NCBI GenBank assembly: GCA_031308135.1
Contig: JAHLJT010009355.1
Span: forward strand, 6,633,217-6,697,216
Origin: Acheta domesticus
Lineage: Eukaryota; Arthropoda; Insecta; Orthoptera; Gryllidae
Direction of reading: 5' to 3'
DNA length: 64,000 bases
Shown piece by piece: positions 26,393 to 38,300 of this stretch; positions within the stretch are counted from its first letter, which is position 1, and each line of letters opens with the position of its first letter. The notes under the pieces were generated by a model. It searched no databases. It had not been told where the DNA came from and saw only the letters and a list, made by a program, of their open reading frames with translations. Both the position numbers and the translations under genes were made by a program.

Positions 26393-29300
26393 CGGGGAAA
26401 TCGATGCTCCTGCTGTGCGCCTCCCCTCCGCGCCCTCTGCCGGCCGCCGCACGCCCAGCGCGCGGTAATTGTTTGTATCCGGAGCAAGCGACCGAGACCG
26501 CACCGACAACGGGAAGCGGATATAAATAATATAGGTGTGGAAATGGGACAAGGGCGACAAGAAATAAATGGAACAATTTAGTGTAAAATGAATGTATGTA
26601 ATAGAATTTTTTCTCTCGTCATCTTCGTTTTGGGATAGAAATTATTATCTCGGTTCTAGTTGTCATTTGGAACAGAACTGAAGTTATTATAGGGAAAGAT
26701 ACTTAAAGTGGGTAGTAGAAAATAGACATGAAGAGAAAAAAAAGAAGAGGAGAAACATATGAGGTATGGAACAACGGGGGAAGAGGAATACTGAGAGGAG
26801 GAAGGATGAACGCAAAGAAATAAATGAGCTAGAAATTGCAGAAAGACCACTTCAGAGAATAGAGGCAAAAACAAGCAGAAGTAAAAGAAACTGACCGAGA
26901 GAGGATTGAGGTGGAGAAACCACTTAGGCAAACAAAATTAAAGAGGATAACGCCTGCACTCAAGAGAGCAAACGAAGCAAAGAAGAGAAAATGCGAAAGC
27001 GACACACATCATGACTAATTATAATTTCATTAATAATGAAAGTGCATTTATAAGCGAAAGGATTATAATATTGTATACAAGAGAGCGGGACCAAGAGGCT
27101 GGCAAGCGATGTGCGGGCGTCCCGCGCCGGCGAGCGGCGCAAGGGCAAGGGGTGCGTTTGGCCGAGGGGCCGCCCCTCGCGTCGCCGCCGTTAAGGGCAA
27201 TTTGCGCCGCCGCCTCAGGGTGCGCCGCGCGAGGGCGCCCCGGGCGCGCGCCCGCACAGTGCGCACGACGCCGCCTCGCGCCGCCACGCCACGCCACGCC
27301 CCCCCCCGGCACGGAACGCTCATATGTAGAGACCGGAAAAGAATAATGTCCATAAATATGTAATAAAAACAGTAAGAATATGTAATAACTATAGTAAAAT
27401 CGGATATAATATATAGTATTAAAATTCTTATATATATATATATATAGTCTGTGAACTAGTCTCACTGCTAAACTTACGGTCCTGGATTACAATAGATTAA
27501 GCATTTACTATTTACTACTATTTTCAAAGTAATACAGACGTTTTAAAAACATTGTGGAGAGCACAAGTTGATGAACACTTTGCATCATACAACTTTTTCG
27601 TCAGTAGTAAAAGCTTTATCTATTGTAATTCGTAGTTTAGCAGTGAGACTAGTCACAATTGATGCCATCGTAGAAACTGGCGATAGTTACGGCCAGCAAA
27701 CATACACTGTAGTATAGCAGCATTTTCATCAAAGTGTTACATGTCGGCGATCGCAAATTTTTTTTTCAAATTAAAATTACAGGTCCACAAAACGCGGTGT
27801 CAATGATACTTTTGACACCTAGATTTCACCAATAATGTGGGGATAAATGACGATTTTTTAAAATACTTATTTTATAAAAAAATATGTAATAAAATTGAAG
27901 AAAATTGAAAAATGAAGAAATTGTCAAAACAACAAAATATGTAAGATAGTACTAAATATGTAAAAATATGTAATGAAAAAATTGGCTATTGTGTTAGGAG
28001 AGCGATTGATTCGCCAAGATTACAATTTTGAGAACAGTAAGTACAAAGACCAAAAATACGTAATTACATAAAAATTCGGTCTCTACTGATATGGAACCGA
28101 GTGATTATTCTGTGATTCTGCGTGGGTCGACTTGCCGTGGGCATTAGTCCAATAGGTACAGTGTTATAGCCCGGGAAGAGGGCGGTGTTCCGCACCAGCT
28201 GGAATGAGAGATCCGGTGCGAACCAACTCGCCAGGTTGAGGAAATTTCATCCACAAGGTACCTCCCTCAGTGGGGAATCGACCCAGCGTGGACTAAAAGC
28301 CTGACTAGCTATCCCAAGATGTGTAGTAATGCGGTGTGTGTGTGTATAAGGGAGAAGAGGATGAGGAAGGGAAGATCACGCGCGGTCCATGGCCCGAATG
28401 TTAGGGGTCTACGCCAGCATTCGCCTGGTATTGATCGAAGAAATCAAAACTAACGATCAGGGCGAGAATTCTCCCAGCGGGTGATGGCCTAGTTTTACAG
28501 CTAATGTCAAAAATTCCGCCAACGTCCACGGTTCGAACCGTTGGACCTCCGGGTCACGTACACTGGAGTGGCAACGGTTATTGCCCAGTTACCATTGCAG
28601 CTGCTGGTATGGAAACCATAACGCTTAGGGCAAAAGCATCAGTGGTGAACACAATTAAGACCATTGTCGTTGTTTCCTCAAATTTTTTGGGCTACAATAC
28701 CAAATTAGATGTATAAAATTCAATGCGAGATTAGAATAATAATAAACAATTCCCTTACTTGAAAATGACCAATTTTTAATTTGTCCTATTTTTAGTTAAT
28801 GATTTCCAAACCCGATTTCGTTTCAACTTAAAAACTGTAGTTTGGCAATTGCCAGGTATTGAACTGAATAATGGTTAATCGACATTCTACCCTCTAAACG
28901 AGCTTACATCAGAACAATAATAAAAGTACAGGTTATTATTACATTATTGCGATGCCATTATTAATAAGACGTTTTCAGTTTATTCTTTAATAATATAAAG
29001 TAAGGGAGAAATATAAATATCTTCGTTTTAATCCTCACTTCTAGAGGCATTAGGTCCACGTTCTTCAAGTTTGGAGAAATTAGAAAGCCTCCAGTGCTTA
29101 CTTGTTCATATTTTGTGCTTGAAGTGACTTCTACTAATGTATTTATTCTGAGTGACTACTGATTGTTCCTGGGTGCGCCAACTTAGTGGAACGCGAGTTA
29201 CATCCCGGGATAATGCGGTGTTCCTCCAATTTAAACGAGAAACCAGGCGCCGTAATGTACGCTCACTTGAGTTTTCTCCTCCTTCATGTATTTCCTCCCA

Positions 29301-32300
29301 GCGAGGCAACGCCCCCAGCGAAGAAAAGCTGTAAGTTTCCGTCTGGTATCCCAACATGAGTAGTAGTGTAGGTTAGTGTGTGTGTGTGTGTGTGGGCGCG
29401 CGCAAGGGGAGGACCGAAGAGGATGACAAAGGAAAAATCGCCAGCGGCCCTTGGTCCATTCGTTAAGATACTGCTCCGCCATTCACTTGGTATTGATCGA
29501 AGACACCACAGAAAACTACCGATCACAGCGGCCGCTCACAAGAATTTTCCACCAGACAATGATGTGATTTGTCATTGCGATTCGTAACATATGCATATGG
29601 ATTTTCCAGATTCGAACCACTATCCACTGGTTTGGAGCAAGGGAACTCCTAACAAAAGACTACGCCACGCAGATAGGCGAACAAACGAAAGGACTGCAGA
29701 TCCAGATGCTATAAAGGAGACCTTTCTGGTATGCTTGGAAACAACCGAGTTCTTCACGATGAAAACATGTGCTACAAAAAGGCACTTACTTTCTAGTTCT
29801 CGTAGGTTTTTTAATTTGTTTAATCTGGGGTAGCTTGTAGGTTTTGCCACACCCTCTCCTCAGGTGCCATCTATTGACGCCTACAAGACATACTTTCTCA
29901 TTTTCTCATAAAAATAAAATTGAAATATGATTTTAAGAATATTATAGAAGAGTAAAACTTCTATAATAAGAGTTTAAGAATATTATAGAAGAGTAAAAAA
30001 GGTCATATACGCACATTTTTAATGAAACAACAGCCATTTTTTGTAAAAATGTCGTTTCTGAAAATACGTAATTTTGAGTTCATTTTCTTCAGATACGTTT
30101 CTGAGTTTTTGAGAAACTTAATAAGAAAGACCCTACAAGTACCATTTATGTGGTATTCAAAAAAGTTTATTTAATTGTATGCTGCAGTAATTTGCTCATC
30201 CCCCCTAGAGAACTGTGTGCTGCTCCTCAGGAGAAAAAACAGCTTAGAAGGCACAGGACATCAACTGATGTCACTGTAGTGCCTCTGAACAGAAGGTCCC
30301 AGGGTTCGAGTTCCAGTGGTTGCAGGATTTTCAAAACCAGCTAGGTAACTAGATTCATTTGAGCCCTGTCTTAAAGAGAATTCTCGCGGTCGGCTGCACT
30401 GATCGGGATTCGGGCGAATGCTGAACAGCAGGCGATTGCCGGAACAGTACCTAAACAAACGGGCCACGGACCGCGCGCGATCTTTCCTTCATCTAGCTTG
30501 TACTATCCTCGCCCCTTACTTTCACACACTTTCACTTACTACATTACCACGATATGTCGGGAATTAGAGCTTGTCACCGCTGGGGCGATGACCGCAGGTG
30601 GAAGATATTATTATTTTTAAATTAACTAAAGACAGAAAATAATAACAGATGGAATAGTAAAAAATAGCAGCACAGGTCGTGAGGCAGGTTAAGCATGGGA
30701 ATAATTTATTACCTATCACCTTTCTGGTCTGTTTGCGAGGTATCATTCGAAAAAAGTCGAGGCGCGATTCGAGGTGATTTATTTTCTTTATTGTTTTATT
30801 TTTTTGTTTTTATATCGTTTATTTTCATTTGAATTTGTGAGACTTTACGAGAGGTGTCATTCGAGGCGTCTCGGTCTGCTGGTGGGGGAACGGGTCATTT
30901 CTGTATCCTTCTAATATATTTTTTAACTCAAGTAACTCAGTACGAAAATACCCATAAAACTATTTCCAGAGCCGGATGCCCCACACTAATGCTACTAATG
31001 AATAATGAGCAGTTTTCGCACAGGGAAGCTGTTACAGCAATCGACAGCTCTATCGATCTTCTACGCATGCGGCTTCCAGGTTTCGTCATCAATTTTCTGC
31101 GCATGCGCAGAAGATAGAGATTTCATTCGATCGCTGTACTCTATGCTCAGTGTTGCCGTATTAGGGGTTTCCCCCCTAAATTTGTTTTTTTTTGGTCTTT
31201 AGGGGTTGTTTTAGGGGGTACTATTTATTTGGGGGTTCTCTTGGGGAGGGGGGGATTTCATTGAGTTCTTAAAATTTTAATTTTGTGTTATAGTGTGAAA
31301 AGATGTTATATTGTGAAATCATCCACATGTCGCCAATGATGAAAACTCAACTTGGTTTTAAAGTTTTGGGAAGTGAGGGCTACACTGGTCGGATGGGGGT
31401 AAGTAAAATGCGGACCAGCTATCTATTACTATTGTTTCAATTTGACTTTAATTGACAAGTTAACTGTAAAATATAAATATCATTATATACAACTAATAAT
31501 ATTTTTCGTATTTCTTTCCTTTCCATACCTCACCATACATTTTAAACATGAAATAATAATAATTTTTTTGAATTTGGGGATTTTTTTGTCGTTTTGGGGG
31601 TTTTCACAGCGCTATATAGGGGGGAATTCCTTAAGATCATCTGGCAACACTGTCTACGCTGTGCAAAATCTCCCTAATGCCGCATCCCACCTTTGTGTCC
31701 GGGCAAACTGTCGTTTGCGTCCACTGCGCGCGGCCACCCCCCGCGTCGCCCGGGCGGGGCCATTTGCATTCTAAGCTTTATAAGCCCGAGAGGCGGCGCT
31801 CTTTGTGCGCGCCCGCCCGCGCGCGCCCTCTCGCTTTGAGGCGTGGGCCTCCGCCGGCCACCTCGCGCGTGTTTTGCGGCGGCGGCGGCGGCCAGCTGCG
31901 ACTTTATTAACTCGTCTTAAAAGGGTTGCGAATCACACCACTTGTTTTCTTGCGCGTAAATCAGTGGTCTGGGTTGCGTTCACGCCCCTGGAAATGCACT
32001 AAACCCAATTTCAAGAAATTACCCCAAGTGATTTTTGCTAATGGAATGGTTGTCAGAATGATTTAAGGAGAAGAGAATAAATACAAAGGGAGAAAACGAC
32101 AGGGGCCGTGGAACTCCAAACAAACGCGTAGGAGCTGAATTTTCTTCCGCGCAAGCGTTGTTTTTCCGCGATTTTTTTAAACGAACCTCATCTAACTTAT
32201 CTGGAACTACATCTCATACCTCAATTCAAGAAAGTTATGGTAGGACCATTTATTGTCATCACGCAAGAAAAGTGACACGTATTAAAATTGTCAATTTGTA

Positions 32301-35300
32301 GAACAGCAGTTCTAACATGAGAAAAGCCGATTATTTCGTGGACTAAATCAACATGTTTTATTCTGAATTGTCTGCTTCGTGGGCTATCTTTATGTGATTT
32401 TTTTATTAGAAAAAGTGAACTATTTACAAAATATATTTCTTTTCTTAACTAAGAGATGAATCTTGATTAACTAAGAGATGATTTTAGAGTTGTGTCACTT
32501 CTCTTGTGCACTGCGGTTATACGAAGCCGGTCCACGTCAAATATTCATACCGAGGCGCCTTGAAGGCTGCCGTGCCAGGCACCGCGTTCCACCACCCCAC
32601 CTCCCCTCCGCTCCCGAAGCTCCTCGAATTCTGTTTCCCTTTCCCGCCCAATGGCGAAACTCAATGCGCGAGATCAGGCCGCGGAGGGTGGGGCGGGGCG
32701 GGGCGGGGCGGGGCGGGGCGGGGCGGGGCGGGGCGGGGCGGGGCGGGGCGGGGCGGGGCGGGGCGGGGCGGGGAGGAGCCTCGTAAAACGCGCGCTCTTT
32801 CTGCTCCCTTTCTGGAGGCTTCTGCGAGGGCTCCGGCCGAGGGGCGTTAACGGCGCTGGAGGGGAGCGCGGAGGCAGGTGCGCGGGTGGGAAGCGAGCGG
32901 AGGGTCACAGAAGGGAAGGGAGAGGATGTTGACGGAGAGATCGGCTGCAGCGTGCTGCGGGTTGCGTTGCCGATCAAGGCGCAAAGTCGAAGGGACGCCG
33001 AAGCCACGAGGGGATCTACACTCTGTGTAGATCAGGGGTGGGCAACCTTTTCAACAATCGAATTCCTCCCGGAGCCTGACGGAGCTGTTCCTGCCGGGCA
33101 GCCCAATCATTTTTTATTATTAAAGCAAACCATACATGAGAAAATAAAACAAAACTGTAAAATAAATCTTCATTCGATTTCCTCCGCTGACGACCTGGAC
33201 GGACGAGGTGGCTTCAGCGTGTGCCGACTCAGCGCCCGGTGCGAAGGGTCGCGGGTTCGAGTCCCGCCGCGGACAACGCTGTTTATCCCTTGCCTTTCAT
33301 GTACTCGTATGCGTGTTGTCGCAAAATGTCTGATGATCTTGTCTGCTGACAATAGACCCGAGGAGTCCGCGTGTGTGTCTGGTGGAAAGATTAAAAGGTG
33401 TCACCGTTAAGGACATAGTCGACACCCGGCGCAGATAGTCGAAATCGGAATTCTCTGAAGCTGGAATAAAAGCCCTACGAAAAACTATATCCTACGCGGG
33501 CCACTACAGTGGCCTAAAGGTGACACCTGACACGCTGCATGCGGCCCATGGGCCGCAGCTTGACCACCCCAGTCTAGGTGGAGCCCTCCGCCACATTGCT
33601 ACTACGCGTTCCTTCTGTGTTGTGGTTTCGTGAGAAACGTTTTTTAATTTTTTTTTAATCGCATCTTTTTTATTTTGAAGTCTCTGGAACATGTTCTTGT
33701 TTGAGTAAAAAAGGCAAAACTAATTGAAGTATATTTTTTTTTAAGTTGATTATCTGAAGTCAGAATTCACGGAAATGAAACCAATTTCATAATTATAGTA
33801 ATTAGGGCACACGTTTTTTTAATAATTCGTTAACTTCTATTAACAACAATCATTTTCGTAAACCCCTCTATTTACATACAATACGCTAAGGAAAGATGAT
33901 TGTTCTTGTCACTAAATAAGAAACCATCCACAAGAAACAAAAACAAAGTGACATGACTGATGGATGGGATATGTTTTTCTAGAGCTATATCAAAGAGATT
34001 TAAAACGAAAAACATAGAAGTTCGCAGATTATGGCATTTTGGGAAAATGAGGCGCAAGTGCAACCCTCAACGCTGCCATCACTCTACCGCCGTGCCTAAC
34101 TCAAAAAACGATGCGTCCTAGGGCCTTAAAACCGGGACCATGTAAGGGAGACGAGTCGAGTTTTTTTATGCCGCAATCTGCAAAACGAGTCCTATTTAGA
34201 CGTCCCGTAACTTTCTGGAAGGTGCGAGAAGTTGCGGAGAACACATGAAGGAACTGAGGAAGCTGCGGAGTACACGGAAAGAAGCTACGAACCTGCCTAG
34301 AAAGAGAGAGACGACAAACAGAGAACAGGCGGGGAGCGTGCGAGAATATGTGTGTGTGTGTGTGGGGGGGGGTAATGCGGAGAGAAAGTGGAATCCGAAT
34401 TAAGATTTTGTGCAATACATTTACAATTGTAGAGATTTAACACTTCTGGGCACCCCTCCCCCACCCCCAAACACACACACACTGCACAGCAAGCATGGGT
34501 GGTCACAATTGAATAGAACCTCGAAATCAAATATCAAAAATAAATTAACGCTTTAACACGCCCGTTTTGAAGGAACTATAATGTATTGAACAGTTCAGAA
34601 GCTGGGCGTTCGAAGTTAAAATCCAGCATAAATCTATTCATTTATAAAACATCTAAATATCTTCATTTTTAAAACAATTATTTATAAAGTATGAAACAAA
34701 ATCACCATCTGCTTCCATACTTTTGTTTAAGCCTATTTCCACAGATGCATCAAAAAACAGCCAAAAATTGCGATTGCGAAAAGGCAGGGTTTACATGTTT
34801 AACTTGTGCCTCAAACGCGGAAAGAGATTCGACAATGTACACATGATGTTTCTGAAAATGTTCTGAAGTAGAAACTAAAAATGTAGCGAGCATTTCATGT
34901 TTCCGGAAGCGTCAATTACTTCGACATTTAGTTCCGTGAGTAGGGCTTGTTATACCAAGGAAGTAGTAATTTCTCCTCCACTGGAAGTGAGATTCGGCGT
35001 CGATCTACATGTTGGCTTGCGGGGATCCATCTCCAGGTATCTCCTCACCGATTCACCACTTCAGACGAGACAAACTGTAAGATATGTACGCGTATGTAGA
35101 AGACGACCAGGAAGAAGAAGGGAAGATCGCTCGTGGACGTTGACCCATTTGTTAGGGTCTGCTCCGGCATTCGCCTGGTATTAGTCGGAGAAACCACGGA
35201 AAACTACCAATCAGAGGACTCGGACACTACAATTCGACACACAATGGTTGAATTCGACCGAGCTGGTACCAAACAGAGACGTTGCAGTTGTGAACAGTTA

Positions 35301-38300
35301 TCACTTGACGTCTTAATCGTTGCTAGAACTAGAGAACGAGCTGGTATTGGAGGAAGGGAAGCTGTATTTCCCAGTCACTGAGCCAATCAAACCGGTGGAA
35401 GAAGACTGGGACATTCCATTAGGCATTAGAAAATACTAATCATTAAGAAATCCCTATACAATACTGATAGTAAGAAAAACACTCGCTAATATCATTTATC
35501 TCTTTCTATATCGATTGAAAACAAAGGACTTCAAACGAAAGTTAGTTTAGTGGTGAAATGTCGTTGGCATTTAAAATTAAATGATCACAGGTGTTGTTAT
35601 TGCCAACAGTTATTTATATTACAACTAGTCGTTTCGTGGCTTCCAGACAGCAGAAAACTGATGATGATGGCTAAGCCATCAAAAGCTGCTCTTGTTGAAA
35701 TAAATAACATTGTTGGCAATGACAACACCTGTGATCGTTTAATTCAAACGAAAGGATGGATCGGTGAAAGTGAGGTCTCTCGGCTTCCATAATATAATTT
35801 TCCTTTTAAACATTGTTAACTACCGACTTTTCTTTCTTCTGAAATGTTCAATGATTCACCGGCGATGCACGTACTCGCCGACAACTCCATTTCATGTAAA
35901 ACACTTGCAGAAGTGAGCTAGGAACGTTAAAGGAGGATCATCCTCATATTAAATGAGTCATCATTTAAGAAAAATGTTTTCGAATTATTTGGAAAAAATA
36001 TTTTTAGGATTTGTTTTGCAAGAAAGCGTGTTTTCCCGGGAAATTCCATGTTGGGAAACCTAATATTTGCTTTCAGCGACCTAGATAACCTACGGGAACC
36101 AAACATCAAAACTGCACCAAAACTCCTATAATTTCCCCGTTATGGCGTTAAAGAAGGCTAAAAATTAGGTAACGAAAGATAAAAAAATAGACGCACCAAA
36201 GCAAACAAAAACAAATAAACTCACCAAAGCAAATTTCTTTGAATTGCTTTTTTTCAAATTTCTTCTAAAAATTGTAAATGTCTTTAGCCACAGTATGTCA
36301 TATTTGATTAATGTTGCAATTTTTTATCGAACCAGTATTATTTACTTGTATTAACTTGTTTCCCCCTTTTTATGTGAACCGTTATTATTTTCAATAACGA
36401 GAAAAAACGCCAGATAGAAAGAAACGATTGAGTAATTATAACATTATCGCTGAGTTACACACACACACTTCAAGTATTTCAATTAAACTTGCTTTGTTTC
36501 ACAGTAATTGAACATCCTCATTCCTATCTTTGCCTCGTGAGCTAAAAGTGTTCGCCCCGGCAAATAAAATCTTATTTCCTTTCTTCAACCTGTTATAAAT
36601 TGGTAATAAAGTAAAATCGCGGGCAAAATCGAATTCCGATTTTTCTCAGTTCTCCTTTACCTTTAAATTAAACCGAGTGCATTATTCTTTACATACTACG
36701 TCCGACGCGTATTCCAAAAGTCGTCCCCAGACGCTGGGAGGCCGCGGCCGTGACCGTGACTGCGGCGGGGGGGCGGGGCGGGGGGGAAAGGGTTCCACTG
36801 TGCTTGTTTCCTCCCGCGCCGCGGGGGCGGTGGTGGGGGCGGGGGCGGTCGCGCTGCGCTGGGCGAAGCGAAGCGAAGAGTGGGGTCGGGGCGACGCTAT
36901 TTCCAGCTGGCGCTCGCTCGCTCGCGCGCGCGCCGCTTGTAAACATCCGGCCCCCACCCCCACCCCCGCCCCACCCTCCGCGGCGGGTGCTCAATTTCAG
37001 CTTATTCTCTGCGCCCCACCCCCGCCCCGCCGCGCTGCGCCCCGCACGCACTAAAAAGCTCCCAACGCAACTGAATCACGCAGCTGATACATCATCAAGC
37101 GCACATCTGTACGCTTCTGGGGAGTTCGGCTATTGGAATATGCTTTGATTATATATCACTTTCTTACTTCGTCTTACTTAAGCTGTTTCACTAGCACAAG
37201 AAGAATGTCCTAGAGTTCACAACCACTACTCTCACATGCGTGTGGTATCATGTTTTGTGTGGTGTTCTATTCGCCGTGATCCATTCCAATCGCCTGCCGT
37301 TCCGCGTAAATCACGTTGCCTCGCTCGTTCGTGCGTTGTAATCTCGGTGGCTCTCAGCCGATTTATCTGCAACGAACATTCGCAAAACGGTCCCTACGAG
37401 CAAATACGCGGAAACTATGGATTGGAATTCAATTACTCCAGCTGTAAACTGCGGGATCAGTTAATTATTTCAGATTATCAGCTCAAAAGCAGTAGAAGGC
37501 GCATTTTTTTAAAATTTGCGTTGTTGAAGGTTTTCATCACATACTACGTTGCAAAAATATTTCTCTTTAACGTTTTTAATGTGTTTCATTAATAACTACT
37601 ACGCTTCACAAAAAGGAACGCATTATTTCTGTTACAGTTTGGGTAATAATGGTCTACTCCAAATACCTCGGGCCTGTGCAGAATGAACCACAGTATTCAC
37701 ACTTACATCTCTTTTGCCGTCTATTTGGAGATGACACACTCTTTCTTCTCGTCTTACCGACGAGAGAGTTGTATATTGAAATAATATAAAACTTTAATAT
37801 CCTTCACAGGATATTTCCACACGCAAATGGACATTTTACCACTGTAGTGCGATCACACTGTAGTCTCAATATAGTCGTATACTATTATTAGTAGTTCATT
37901 TTTTTGGCAGTATGCGTTGCGTTTGATTACATTCAAACTGTTAATACATGTTTTGAAGATGAGCTGATGACTATACTTCAGAATAAAATATTTCTTTCAA
38001 TGCCCTATCATTCATTTCTCATGTCTCTTTTCTCAATGCAACTGTCGCCTAATTCACAAACAAATGAATGTTTAATCTGTCACGCTTGACACCATTATGA
38101 ACTGTTATATACAACACCAGAGTAATGTTTTATTACAGTTGAATGTTTTATTACAATTTTATGGCTGATAAAAATGTGTATTATCCATTCAGGATAATAC
38201 ATAATTCGGGTATAGACCACTATCGCGCTGATATCCTCGTATAGTCTGTTCCGGGATAGCATTCAGTTAATCTTCCCAGGAGAAAATTATATGGGAAATC

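Noticed and set aside
26078..26560. 160- and 185-codon frames with poly-Ala or poly-Pro
   Set aside because: Generated by the (GGC)n tract and SINE copy D.
32478..33007. 102-156 codon frames over the GGGGC repeat
   Set aside because: Open in several frames only because the repeat lacks stop codons; no splice or family support.
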